Of a DNA stretch of 6,463 nt, positions 1 through 6,463 are shown piece after piece. The DNA is taken from contig JAQCKY010000140.1 in the NCBI GenBank assembly GCA_027592155.1, positions 1-6,463 of the forward strand, read 5' to 3'. The translations under genes and the position numbers were made by a program. Source of the stretch: Pseudomonadota bacterium. GTDB lineage: Bacteria; Pseudomonadota; Alphaproteobacteria; Rhodospirillales; UBA2165. The notes under the pieces were generated by a model. It ran no database searches, had not been told where the DNA came from, and saw only the letters and a program-made list of their open reading frames with translations. Each line of letters starts with the position of its first letter. Position 1 is the stretch's first letter.

Positions 1-437
1 TATTGCTGATTGGCTGGCTGCGCGAGGCATCGGCATACCAGTCGATGACCTTGATGTTTCAAAAGGAAGTCGCAGACCGCATCGTATCACCGCCCGGTAA
101 CAAAGCATACGGCCGGCTCTCCGTCATGAGCCAATGGCTGTGTGACGTTCGCCATGAGTTTACGGTCGACCGACGCGCCTTCACCCCCCCGCCCAGCGTG
201 ACGTCCAGCGTGGTGAGCTTTGTACCCAAAAATATGGAATTTTCCCCTGACCAGTGGGAGGCCATGGAGAGGGTCGCCAAGACATTGTTTGGGCAACGAC
301 GTAAAATGCTACGTTCAACGATCAAGCCACTCGGTCTCAACGCAGAGGCGTTGGGGCTCGATCCCGAATCACGTGCTGAAACATTATCAATCGAGGATTT
401 TTGCCTGATTGCGGCGGCACTGGCGCCGAAGGGTTAA
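1..437 (+). CDS. rsmA: 16S rRNA dimethyladenosine transferase RsmA (KsgA), 3' part only
   Basis: This is the C-terminal half of the enzyme that dimethylates two adjacent adenosines near the 3' end of 16S rRNA during late assembly of the 30S subunit. The reading frame is open at the left edge (first full codon at 3), so the start, the SAM-binding motifs and the catalytic NLPY-type motif lie outside the window. About 145 residues are visible, against roughly 270-280 for the full family. Diagnostic pieces are FQKEVADRI followed by KAYGRLSVMSQ, then FTPPPSVTSSVV, the family's conserved helix/loop segments just after the catalytic domain. Next comes the small C-terminal helical domain with GQRRKMLRSTIK. 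The gene ends at TAA 435-437, and its last bases overlap the stop of the convergent gmk. In alphaproteobacteria rsmA commonly follows pdxA; that neighbour would be to the left but cannot be seen. Identification is firm. Confidence 0.95.
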   Translation, partial: LLIGWLREASAYQSMTLMFQKEVADRIVSPPGNKAYGRLSVMSQWLCDVRHEFTVDRRAFTPPPSVTSSVVSFVPKNMEFSPDQWEAMERVAKTLFGQRRKMLRSTIKPLGLNAEALGLDPESRAETLSIEDFCLIAAALAPKG

Positions 438-1084
438 GCGCCGTCGTGCAGACCTTGGACAAATTCATGGAGGCCAAGCTGGCGTTCCCGGCGAAGACGT
501 TCGGCACGCAGGATGGATTGAACTTCGCCGACGCTCTCATCAATATCGTCGTTGATGATGATGTAGCTATATTCACGGTAGTGGCTCATCTCATCCGCCG
601 CCTTCTCCATGCGATGACGTACGACCTCCTCGGGATCACGCGCCCGGCGGTGCAGCCGGTTTTCAAGCTCTTTGGAGTTGGGCGGCAAAATAAACACCGT
701 CACCAGGTCCGCCTCGGTAGAGCCATCATTACCCAGTTGTTGTGTGCCTTGCCAGTCGATGTCAAAAAGCACATCGATGCCGCGGTTTAGGGCATCCAAA
801 ACCTTGGCGCGCGGAGTACCGTACATATGGCCAAAAACGCGCGCATGCTCCAGAAGCTCACCCCGGTCGATCATCGATTGGAACTCATCTTCGCCGACGA
901 ATATGTAATCCTTCCCGTCCACTTCGCCGGGGCGCTTGGGACGGGTCGTCGCCGAGACGGACATAAATATATTCGAATCCTGTTCGAGCAAGGCCCGGGA
1001 AATCGTCGTCTTGCCCGCGCCGGAGGGCGAAGAGAGCACGAGCATCAAGCCCCGGCGTTTTATCGTCGGTGCGGGATTGGTCAC
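434..1084 (-). CDS. gmk: Guanylate kinase
   Basis: This is a cytosolic kinase that converts GMP and ATP to GDP and ADP, essential for GTP/dGTP supply and GMP recycling. The chosen GTG start (1082-1084) gives 216 residues, normal for the family. The frame is open for another 70 codons upstream, but that stretch is antisense-like sequence inside yicC and has no family resemblance. The P-loop is SSPSGAGKTT (residues 18-27, Lys25). The GMP-binding segment is SVSATTRPKRPGE (42-54) followed by GKDY, and the lid segment contains HMYGTPR. FDIDWQG and the C-terminal RRARDPEEVVRHRM arginines are also present. Alternative: the ATG at residue 14 would sit immediately before the core beta strand and would remove the usual short N-terminal RRG segment, so GTG is preferred. 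A weak GGTGG lies 4 nt upstream. The gene starts 10 nt after the yicC stop, so it is probably cotranscribed and perhaps translationally coupled. It ends in TAA overlapping the rsmA stop. Confidence 0.95.
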   Translation of the reverse strand: MTNPAPTIKRRGLMLVLSSPSGAGKTTISRALLEQDSNIFMSVSATTRPKRPGEVDGKDYIFVGEDEFQSMIDRGELLEHARVFGHMYGTPRAKVLDALNRGIDVLFDIDWQGTQQLGNDGSTEADLVTVFILPPNSKELENRLHRRARDPEEVVRHRMEKAADEMSHYREYSYIIINDDIDESVGEVQSILRAERLRRERQLGLHEFVQGLHDGA

Positions 1085-1094
1085 CTGGCCACCG

Positions 1095-1985
1095 TCACTC
1101 AATATTCTGAACCTGCTCGCGGAACTGCTCGATTGCCGATTTGAGATCGAGCCCGATGCGGGTGAGGTCAACATCCGACGCCTTGGAGCAAAGCGTGTTT
1201 GCCTCGCGGTTGATCTCCTGACACAAGAAATCCAGTTGACGGCCGATAACACCGCCGTCGTCGAGCAGCTTTCCAGCCGCTTCGACGTGCGCACGCAATC
1301 GGTCGAGCTCTTCCTGTACGTCCATTTTTGTCACCAGAATGGCAACTTCCTGCGCGATGCGTTCTTCCGGCAGCGACGGTCCGCCTTCCAGCAGCTCCGC
1401 CAATTGATTACGGTACTTTTCCAACGCCTGAGCCGGTTGGAGCGAGGCGTTTTTCGATGCCGCGTCGGTCAGTGTCGCAATCTCCGACAATTTATCGATC
1501 AGGACCGTGCCAATCCGTTGCCCCTCCTCGCCCCTGGCCGTTTGCAAAGATTCCAGGGTTTGGGTCAAAGATTTGATGATCATGTCCTTGGCATCACCTG
1601 ACAGCAGCTCGCGGCGGCCATCGTCGGCAGCCTCTATGACCCCCCGCGCAGCGAGCAGGCCATCCAGCCTCGGAGCATCGAAGCCTTTTGCCTCAGGCGC
1701 CAGTTCTTCGACTGCCGCGACCAAATCCCTCAGTAACGCACGATTGATCCGGTGGCCGGATTCATCGCCTTGCGTGGAAACATCCAGCGTGACGCTGATA
1801 TTGCCGCGCTTAAAATATTTTGCCGCGCGGTTGCGAACTTCGATCTCCAACTGTTCGGTTCCTTGGGGCAGGCGACAGCGGACATCCAAGCCCTTGCTGT
1901 TTACGCTCTTCGCTTCCCAATGCCATATCCACGAGCCGCTTGAACCCTCGGCCCGGGCGAAGCCCGTCATACTCGCTATCGCCAA
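1095..1985 (-). CDS. yicC: YicC/YloC-family endoribonuclease
   Basis: This 296-residue protein is full length for the YicC family, whose members are endoribonucleases; E. coli YicC has been linked to small-RNA decay. The N-terminal domain opens with ASMTGFARAEG (residues 4-14) and contains EAKSVNSKGLDVRCRLP (24-40) and RGNISVTLDV. The C-terminal DUF1732 domain (about 210-296) shows the family hallmarks: EVAILVTKMDVQEELDRL (213-230), GRQLDFLCQEINREANTLCSKA (248-269, split by no gap) and the terminal REQVQNIE. The start is the TTG at 1983-1985. It places the SMTGFAR motif at residue 5, as in E. coli YicC, and has a GGGGA Shine-Dalgarno 7 nt upstream. ATG at 1968-1970 (residue 6) is the alternative and has a poorer ribosome site. 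The gene is first in a two-gene unit with gmk, a pairing common in alphaproteobacteria, where mltG/fabF often lie upstream; here an acyl-CoA dehydrogenase lies there instead. The use of TTG may keep expression low. Confidence 0.93.
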   Translation of the reverse strand: MAIASMTGFARAEGSSGSWIWHWEAKSVNSKGLDVRCRLPQGTEQLEIEVRNRAAKYFKRGNISVTLDVSTQGDESGHRINRALLRDLVAAVEELAPEAKGFDAPRLDGLLAARGVIEAADDGRRELLSGDAKDMIIKSLTQTLESLQTARGEEGQRIGTVLIDKLSEIATLTDAASKNASLQPAQALEKYRNQLAELLEGGPSLPEERIAQEVAILVTKMDVQEELDRLRAHVEAAGKLLDDGGVIGRQLDFLCQEINREANTLCSKASDVDLTRIGLDLKSAIEQFREQVQNIE

Positions 1986-2032
1986 ATCCTAATCCCCATT
2001 TCCTAATCGTCCGAACCGTCGCCTTGGCTTCC

Positions 2033-2061
2033 GTTATAGCCGCGTGCCATAGGTGCAACAA
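2033..2061 (-). promoter_or_regulatory. Predicted sigma70-like promoter of yicC-gmk
   Basis: Reading the minus strand, TTGTTG (2061-2056) and TATAAC (2038-2033) are separated by exactly 17 nt. This gives 3/6 and 5/6 matches to the vegetative consensus with optimal spacing. Transcription would begin near 2026, leaving a leader of about 40 nt before the yicC TTG codon. No recognisable operator overlaps it. Prediction by eye only. Confidence 0.5.
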
Positions 2062-2091
2062 GCGGCGCCCTTCACCAAGCGTTAATCGGGC

Positions 2092-2118
2092 TTTAGCTCG
2101 CGGCCTCAAGCCTATAAT
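2092..2118 (+). promoter_or_regulatory. Predicted promoter of the acyl-CoA dehydrogenase-ligase operon
   Basis: A perfect TATAAT -10 box sits at 2113-2118, 31 nt before the dehydrogenase ATG. The -35 region is poor: TTTAGC at 2092-2097 with a 15-nt spacer is the best I can see, which suggests either activator dependence or a weak promoter. A short inverted repeat GGCTT/AAGCC (2089-2093 and 2108-2112) brackets the spacer, but it is too short to call an operator. Start of transcription would be near 2125, giving a leader of about 25 nt that contains the GGAG ribosome site at 2137-2140. Confidence 0.4.
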
Positions 2119-2149
2119 TTACAGGGAACTGACACGGGAGCGGGACCAG

Positions 2150-3301
<1,152 letters not shown>

Positions 3302-3325
3302 TCGCTCATCGTTTGGGATAGAATT

Positions 3326-4846
3326 GTGACCGAGCAAACAATCGCCTCGATCATCGAACAAGCGTGCCGCGATAAGGGCGATACCGTCTTTCTGAGCGAC
3401 GAGGAGCTCCGTCTCACCGGGACGGAACTATGGCGGGATATCAACAAGGCCGCTACAGGACTATCGTCCCTGGGTCTGGGGAAAGGCGATGTTGTCGGTT
3501 TTCTATGCGGCAGTTCGGTCCGCCACGCCCTGGTGACCTTCGCTTGTTACGTATCGGGGATTATCCCGTGTAGCCTTCACGTCCGGGAAACGCCGGACAG
3601 AAATGCCAATAATCTGAAATTTATCGGCGCCCGCATCCTCTTCGCCGACCCTGACCAGATTGACCTGGCGGAACGGCTGGCGGACCAAACAACGGTCGGG
3701 CGATTGATCCCGCTGTCGGCTTCGCCATCCTTCGACGCGTTATTGTCAAACGAGTCACCCGGGGACGCCGTATATTCACCGGCCCCAGATGACCGCGCTT
3801 TGTTGGTGATGTCTTCGGGCACCACCGGCGATCCGAAATGCGTCATTCAGACCCAGGCGACCCTCGCGGCAACCGCGCGGATCGGACCCTATGTCTATGA
3901 CTGTTGGTCGGCGGAGGAAAAGGCGGTCATCATCATGGCCCCGTCTTTCGCGGCTTGGATATTTTCTGTGCTGCCGTTTCTCTACGCCCGCACCAGCATT
4001 CATTTCGGCAAGGCCCTTGTCCTGCCCGGATTCCTGGAAACGCTCCAGGCAGAACGGATCACCATCGTGCCGTTTGTCCCCACCTTGTGGCGTATGGTCC
4101 TTGCCGAAAAGATCGAGAACTACGATCTCAGCGCTATCAAGATGGTGTTTTTCTCCGGCGAGCCGGGGTCGGAAAGTTTGATCGACGATCTCCGTGACCA
4201 TATCTGTGCCAATGTCAGGACCGCCTATCTTGCGTCCGAGGCGGGCTGCGCCTCCGCTGTCGTCGCCGGGTCCGATATTCTGACGGTCGCGGGACAAGCG
4301 GCGTCCACGGGCAAGCCGGTTCCCGGTGCGATGTTGCGAATTGTCGATCCCGATGGCGGGATATCGGACGAATTACCGGCGGGCAAAACCGGGGAAATCA
4401 CGTTGAAAAGCGACTCCGTGTCACCGGGATATTTCGGGAACCCCGATTTGAGCGCTGAAAAACTGGTCGACGGCTGGTGGCGAAGCGGTGATCTCGGTTA
4501 TATCAATGAAAACGGCGTGCTGTTTGTCAAAGGCCGCTTGGACAACCGGATCAATACGGGTGGGATTAAGATCCATGCGGAAGAAATCGAGGCCGCTCTT
4601 TCCCGGCACCCTGCGATCAAGCTTGCTGCTGTTGTCGGTGAACCCGACGAAAGATGGGGCGAACGGATTGAAGCGCACCTGATCTCAGACGATCCGGGCA
4701 TCACCGGCGAAGACATCTTGGATTACTGCCGCGATAACGACTTATTGCCGCGAACCTTCCTTCCCAAGGCCATCCATTTTCATGACAGCCTGCCCACCGG
4801 CCCGACCGGAAAATTGTTCCGGCGGGGCCTCAAGGCAGACGGATAA
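3326..4846 (+). CDS. AMP-forming acyl/aryl-CoA ligase (ANL superfamily)
   Basis: This enzyme probably activates a carboxylic acid with ATP to the acyl-adenylate and then to the CoA thioester, supplying the adjacent dehydrogenase. It has 506 residues, complete for a two-domain adenylating enzyme. Motifs in order: phosphate loop SSGTTGDPK (163-171); A4-like region around PSFAAWIF (206-213); A5 YLASE (301-305, in place of the more usual YGxTE); A7 WRSGDLG with Asp389; hinge GRLDNRINTGG (403-413) with Arg404, followed by IHAEEIE; and A10 PTGPTGK with the catalytic Lys496. All core residues are present. The hinge segment resembles aryl-acid activators such as EntE/DhbE, but the substrate pocket does not let me name an acid. 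The GTG start (3326-3328) has GGGA 7 nt upstream. It begins 24 nt after the dehydrogenase stop with no terminator between, so the pair is very likely one operon. An AMP-ligase for a non-CoA acceptor cannot be excluded. Confidence 0.9.
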   Translation: MTEQTIASIIEQACRDKGDTVFLSDEELRLTGTELWRDINKAATGLSSLGLGKGDVVGFLCGSSVRHALVTFACYVSGIIPCSLHVRETPDRNANNLKFIGARILFADPDQIDLAERLADQTTVGRLIPLSASPSFDALLSNESPGDAVYSPAPDDRALLVMSSGTTGDPKCVIQTQATLAATARIGPYVYDCWSAEEKAVIIMAPSFAAWIFSVLPFLYARTSIHFGKALVLPGFLETLQAERITIVPFVPTLWRMVLAEKIENYDLSAIKMVFFSGEPGSESLIDDLRDHICANVRTAYLASEAGCASAVVAGSDILTVAGQAASTGKPVPGAMLRIVDPDGGISDELPAGKTGEITLKSDSVSPGYFGNPDLSAEKLVDGWWRSGDLGYINENGVLFVKGRLDNRINTGGIKIHAEEIEAALSRHPAIKLAAVVGEPDERWGERIEAHLISDDPGITGEDILDYCRDNDLLPRTFLPKAIHFHDSLPTGPTGKLFRRGLKADG

Positions 4847-4853
4847 CCGCGTT

Positions 4854-5846
4854 TCAGAGATCGGGATTTTCGCGGTCGAATTGGCGTAGCGGGCGATGGC
4901 CGCCGAATTTATCGACGCCGTCTTCGCTGTTGTCATGTTGCGCCAGGTAATCTTCCAGAAACACCGAGGGACCCGCCGGGCCGACGGGTACCGTGCCCTT
5001 CAGCGTAACCCGGTCCATCTTGCGGCGCTGGGGGTAATAGTCGTGGACGGCATAGTGCTGCACCGACCGGTTATCCCAGAACACCAGGGTATTCGGCTCC
5101 CAATGATGACGGTATTGATATTCGGGAATAACGGCCTGATGAAATAAGATATCCAGCAGATGATCGCTTTCGCGCTGGGTTAACCCTTCGATGTGGACGG
5201 TAAATTGCGGGTTTACGAACAATACCTTTTTGCCGGAGTCGGGGTGAATTCGGACGATGGGATGAGCCACCAGCGGGTAGCGGTTTCCGTAATCCAGGAG
5301 CAGCGCACGCCCCTCTGTGGTACCGCCGAAAAGCCGTTTAAACGGCCCCAAATCATGGACCCCGACCATGTCCTCGATGAGATCTTTGATCTTCTGGCTG
5401 AGGCTCTCATAGCCGGCCGACATGCTGGAGAACATCGTGTCGCCACCGATCTCCGGCACGATCTTGGCACACAACATCGTCGCCATGGGTGGTTCAAGCC
5501 GGAACGTCTCATCGCTGTGCCACACATCGGTGGAGAACGGCGGATTACCTTCCTTGTTATCGAAAACGATAAGTTCAGGATTGTTATCGTCGTTCGGTGA
5601 AAAGGGATGAACGGTCAGTTCACTAAAGCTGCCGCCGAAATCCATCAAATTCTGGGCCGTGATATCCTGGTCCCGGAACACCAAAATCTCGTACTTCGCC
5701 AACCCTGCTGAAAGGGCCTGGTGATCCGCAGCCGACAACGGCTTGCTGACATCAATCCCGGTGACGCTTGCGCCGAAATGGGCGGATACTTTTTTGAATT
5801 CGATTTTTGAGCCTTCTATGGCCGTCTTTTCCGTAATGCCATCCAT
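4854..5846 (-). CDS. TauD/TfdA-family Fe(II)/2-oxoglutarate-dependent dioxygenase
   Basis: This non-haem iron oxygenase hydroxylates its substrate while decarboxylating 2-oxoglutarate to succinate. It has 330 residues, against about 283 for E. coli TauD; the excess is mainly a polar C-terminal tail after about residue 290. The facial triad is WHSDETF (His110, Asp112) and QHYAVHDY (His264). The 2-oxoglutarate contacts are Thr137 in GGDT and Arg275 in QRRKMDR. Aligned by eye to TauD, the anion-binding residues are kept as His80 and Arg279, but the taurine amine contacts Tyr73 and Asn95 become Ser83 and Thr106. The family also acts on sulfonates, sulfate esters, phenoxyacetates and other acids; an anionic substrate other than taurine is my inference. 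The ATG start has a strong AAAGGAG (5854-5860) 7 nt upstream. The gene converges on the ligase with 7 nt between stops and is divergent from the SDR, so it has its own promoter. Confidence 0.92.
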   Translation of the reverse strand: MDGITEKTAIEGSKIEFKKVSAHFGASVTGIDVSKPLSAADHQALSAGLAKYEILVFRDQDITAQNLMDFGGSFSELTVHPFSPNDDNNPELIVFDNKEGNPPFSTDVWHSDETFRLEPPMATMLCAKIVPEIGGDTMFSSMSAGYESLSQKIKDLIEDMVGVHDLGPFKRLFGGTTEGRALLLDYGNRYPLVAHPIVRIHPDSGKKVLFVNPQFTVHIEGLTQRESDHLLDILFHQAVIPEYQYRHHWEPNTLVFWDNRSVQHYAVHDYYPQRRKMDRVTLKGTVPVGPAGPSVFLEDYLAQHDNSEDGVDKFGGHRPLRQFDRENPDL

Positions 5847-5978
5847 TATTCATCTCCTTTACCACTGCCACGAAATTTTTGTTTGCGCCTCCTCCTCAAA
5901 GTACAAAATTATTGCGGGATATGCATCTAATTCCGGCTGGGATTGCTGTCACTCGGCATAACCGCTATTGGAAACGAC
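5847..5978. other. Divergent intergenic region between dioxygenase and SDR
   Basis: This 132-bp gap must carry the start signals of two divergent genes. On the minus strand it holds the strong dioxygenase ribosome site (5854-5860) and a purine tract GAGGAGGAGGCG (complement of 5886-5897) about 40 nt upstream of the ATG. No start codon is placed to use that tract. An AT-rich patch lies at 5871-5884 and another at 5902-5912. I see no strong minus-strand promoter and no clear operator palindrome beyond a bare ATGCAT. Confidence 0.6.
5879..5907 (+). promoter_or_regulatory. Weak candidate promoter of the SDR gene
   Basis: TTGTTT (5879-5884) and TACAAA (5902-5907) lie 17 nt apart, matching the vegetative consensus at 3/6 and 4/6. 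Transcription would start near 5914, giving a leader of about 65 nt before the SDR ATG. Other pairings in this gap are worse, but the support is modest and the call is tentative. Confidence 0.22.
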
Positions 5979-6463
5979 ATGCCCATCCGAACATTTCAAC
6001 GAGCCGTGATTACCGGCGCATCGAGCGGCATCGGCGCCGCCTTGGCGGAATGCTATGCACGTCAGGGCACCGATTTGTTGCTTACCGGCCGAAACAGCGA
6101 CCGATTACAGGCTATCAAGACGACCTGCGAGGCGCAGGGTGTTGCCGTTACTGCCGAGCCTGTTGATGTCCGGGACGCTGCCGCCATGGGGGAATGGCTC
6201 ACGGCACAAGACGACACCGCGCCGATCGATTTAGTAATCGCCAACGCCGGAATCTCCGGGGATACCAGCGGCGTTACGGCAAGCGATGCGATCGGGCGGG
6301 AAGAGCAAATCTACGCCGTCAATATTCTGGGCGTCCGAAATACCATCGACCCCCTGGTTGCGCGATTTCGTGGGCGGGGCCACGGCCAGATTGGCTTGGT
6401 TAGCTCCCTGGCAGGTTTCAGAGGTTTGCCCAGCGCCCCCGCTTATGCCGCCAGCAAGGCGTG
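5979..6463 (+). CDS. Short-chain dehydrogenase/reductase (SDR), 5' part only
   Basis: This is a Rossmann-fold NAD(P)-dependent oxidoreductase of the classical SDR family, cytoplasmic, expected to interconvert an alcohol and a ketone or aldehyde. The frame has no stop before the right edge: 161 residues are visible of a usual 230-260. The cofactor loop is TGASSGIG (12-19). TGR with Arg38 after the second strand points to NADP(H) preference. Asp63 in VDV, NAG (89-91) and Asn115 follow. The catalytic Ser143 (VSSLAG) and Tyr156-x3-Lys160 (YAASK) are all present, so the visible portion is intact; only the substrate-binding C-terminal part is missing. ATG 5979 places the glycine motif at the standard distance from the N terminus and has GGAA 5 nt upstream. 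No nearer in-frame ATG exists upstream. It is divergent from the dioxygenase and may belong to the same pathway or to the next gene cluster to the right; the sequence does not decide this. Substrate unknown. Confidence 0.9.
   Translation, partial: MPIRTFQRAVITGASSGIGAALAECYARQGTDLLLTGRNSDRLQAIKTTCEAQGVAVTAEPVDVRDAAAMGEWLTAQDDTAPIDLVIANAGISGDTSGVTASDAIGREEQIYAVNILGVRNTIDPLVARFRGRGHGQIGLVSSLAGFRGLPSAPAYAASKA

Noticed and set aside
401..790. 129-codon open frame on the plus strand opposite gmk
   Set aside because: It is antisense to the conserved C-terminal half of guanylate kinase and overlaps the rsmA end; no domain or start signal supports it.
1085..1294. In-frame 70-codon N-terminal extension of guanylate kinase
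   Set aside because: It lies wholly inside the yicC 3' end in a different frame and is low-complexity Ser/Arg sequence unlike any guanylate kinase. The GTG at 1084 gives the normal family length.
936..1601. 221-codon open frame on the plus strand opposite yicC and gmk
   Set aside because: It is an open antisense frame of conserved genes, a common by-product of GC-rich codon use, with no recognisable domain and no convincing ribosome site.
2089..2112. Inverted repeat GGCTT/AAGCC around the dehydrogenase promoter spacer
   Set aside because: Five base pairs with a 14-nt loop is expected by chance in this composition, so it is not enough to call a regulator site.
1820..2149. In-frame 110-codon N-terminal extension of the acyl-CoA dehydrogenase
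   Set aside because: It is antisense to the yicC 5' end, resembles no dehydrogenase domain, and contains the predicted TATAAT promoter. The ATG at 2150 has its own ribosome site and matches the family N terminus.
3302..3325. Possible terminator or promoter between dehydrogenase and ligase
   Set aside because: The 24-nt gap has no stem or promoter-like hexamers; it holds only the ligase ribosome site, which supports a single operon.
3776..4297. 173-codon open frame on the minus strand opposite the CoA ligase
   Set aside because: It lies opposite the intact adenylation core of the ligase, its translation is rich in Arg/Gly/His with no domain, and nothing suggests expression.

Overview
The window looks like a stretch of an alphaproteobacterial chromosome. 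The support is moderately GC-rich coding, a conserved rsmA / gmk / yicC neighbourhood of the kind common in that class, and protein sequences with an alphaproteobacterial flavour. This assignment rests on gene order and motif recognition; no database search was run. There are seven genes, two of them cut by the window ends. I see no RNA genes, insertion sequences, CRISPR arrays or long repeats.

Left part (1-1985), core housekeeping: the 3' half of rsmA (16S rRNA dimethyladenosine transferase) runs rightward into a convergent gmk (guanylate kinase). The two stop codons overlap in one TTAA. gmk is preceded by yicC (YicC-type endoribonuclease) on the same strand, with 10 nt between them. A good sigma70-like promoter for yicC-gmk lies at 2033-2061.

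Right part (2113-6463), accessory lipid/organic-acid metabolism: the gene after the divergent gap is an acyl-CoA dehydrogenase, followed 24 nt later by an acyl/aryl-CoA ligase of the AMP-forming superfamily. These two form a probable operon behind a perfect TATAAT box. A TauD/TfdA-type Fe(II)/2-oxoglutarate dioxygenase converges on the ligase, with only 7 nt between the stops. It is divergent from a short-chain dehydrogenase/reductase (SDR) that runs off the right edge with its catalytic residues intact.

Taken together, the four right-hand genes could activate an organic acid as its CoA ester, desaturate it, and hydroxylate and oxidise an intermediate or related compound. The pathway and substrate cannot be named from the sequence, and only the dehydrogenase and ligase are clearly co-transcribed. 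The most informative protein details are these. The dehydrogenase has alanine where SCAD/MCAD enzymes carry their catalytic glutamate and instead has the glutamate used by the isovaleryl/long-chain class. The dioxygenase keeps the metal, 2-oxoglutarate and anion-binding residues of TauD but has lost those that hold taurine's amine, so taurine is an unlikely substrate. I did not find a clearly novel system here.
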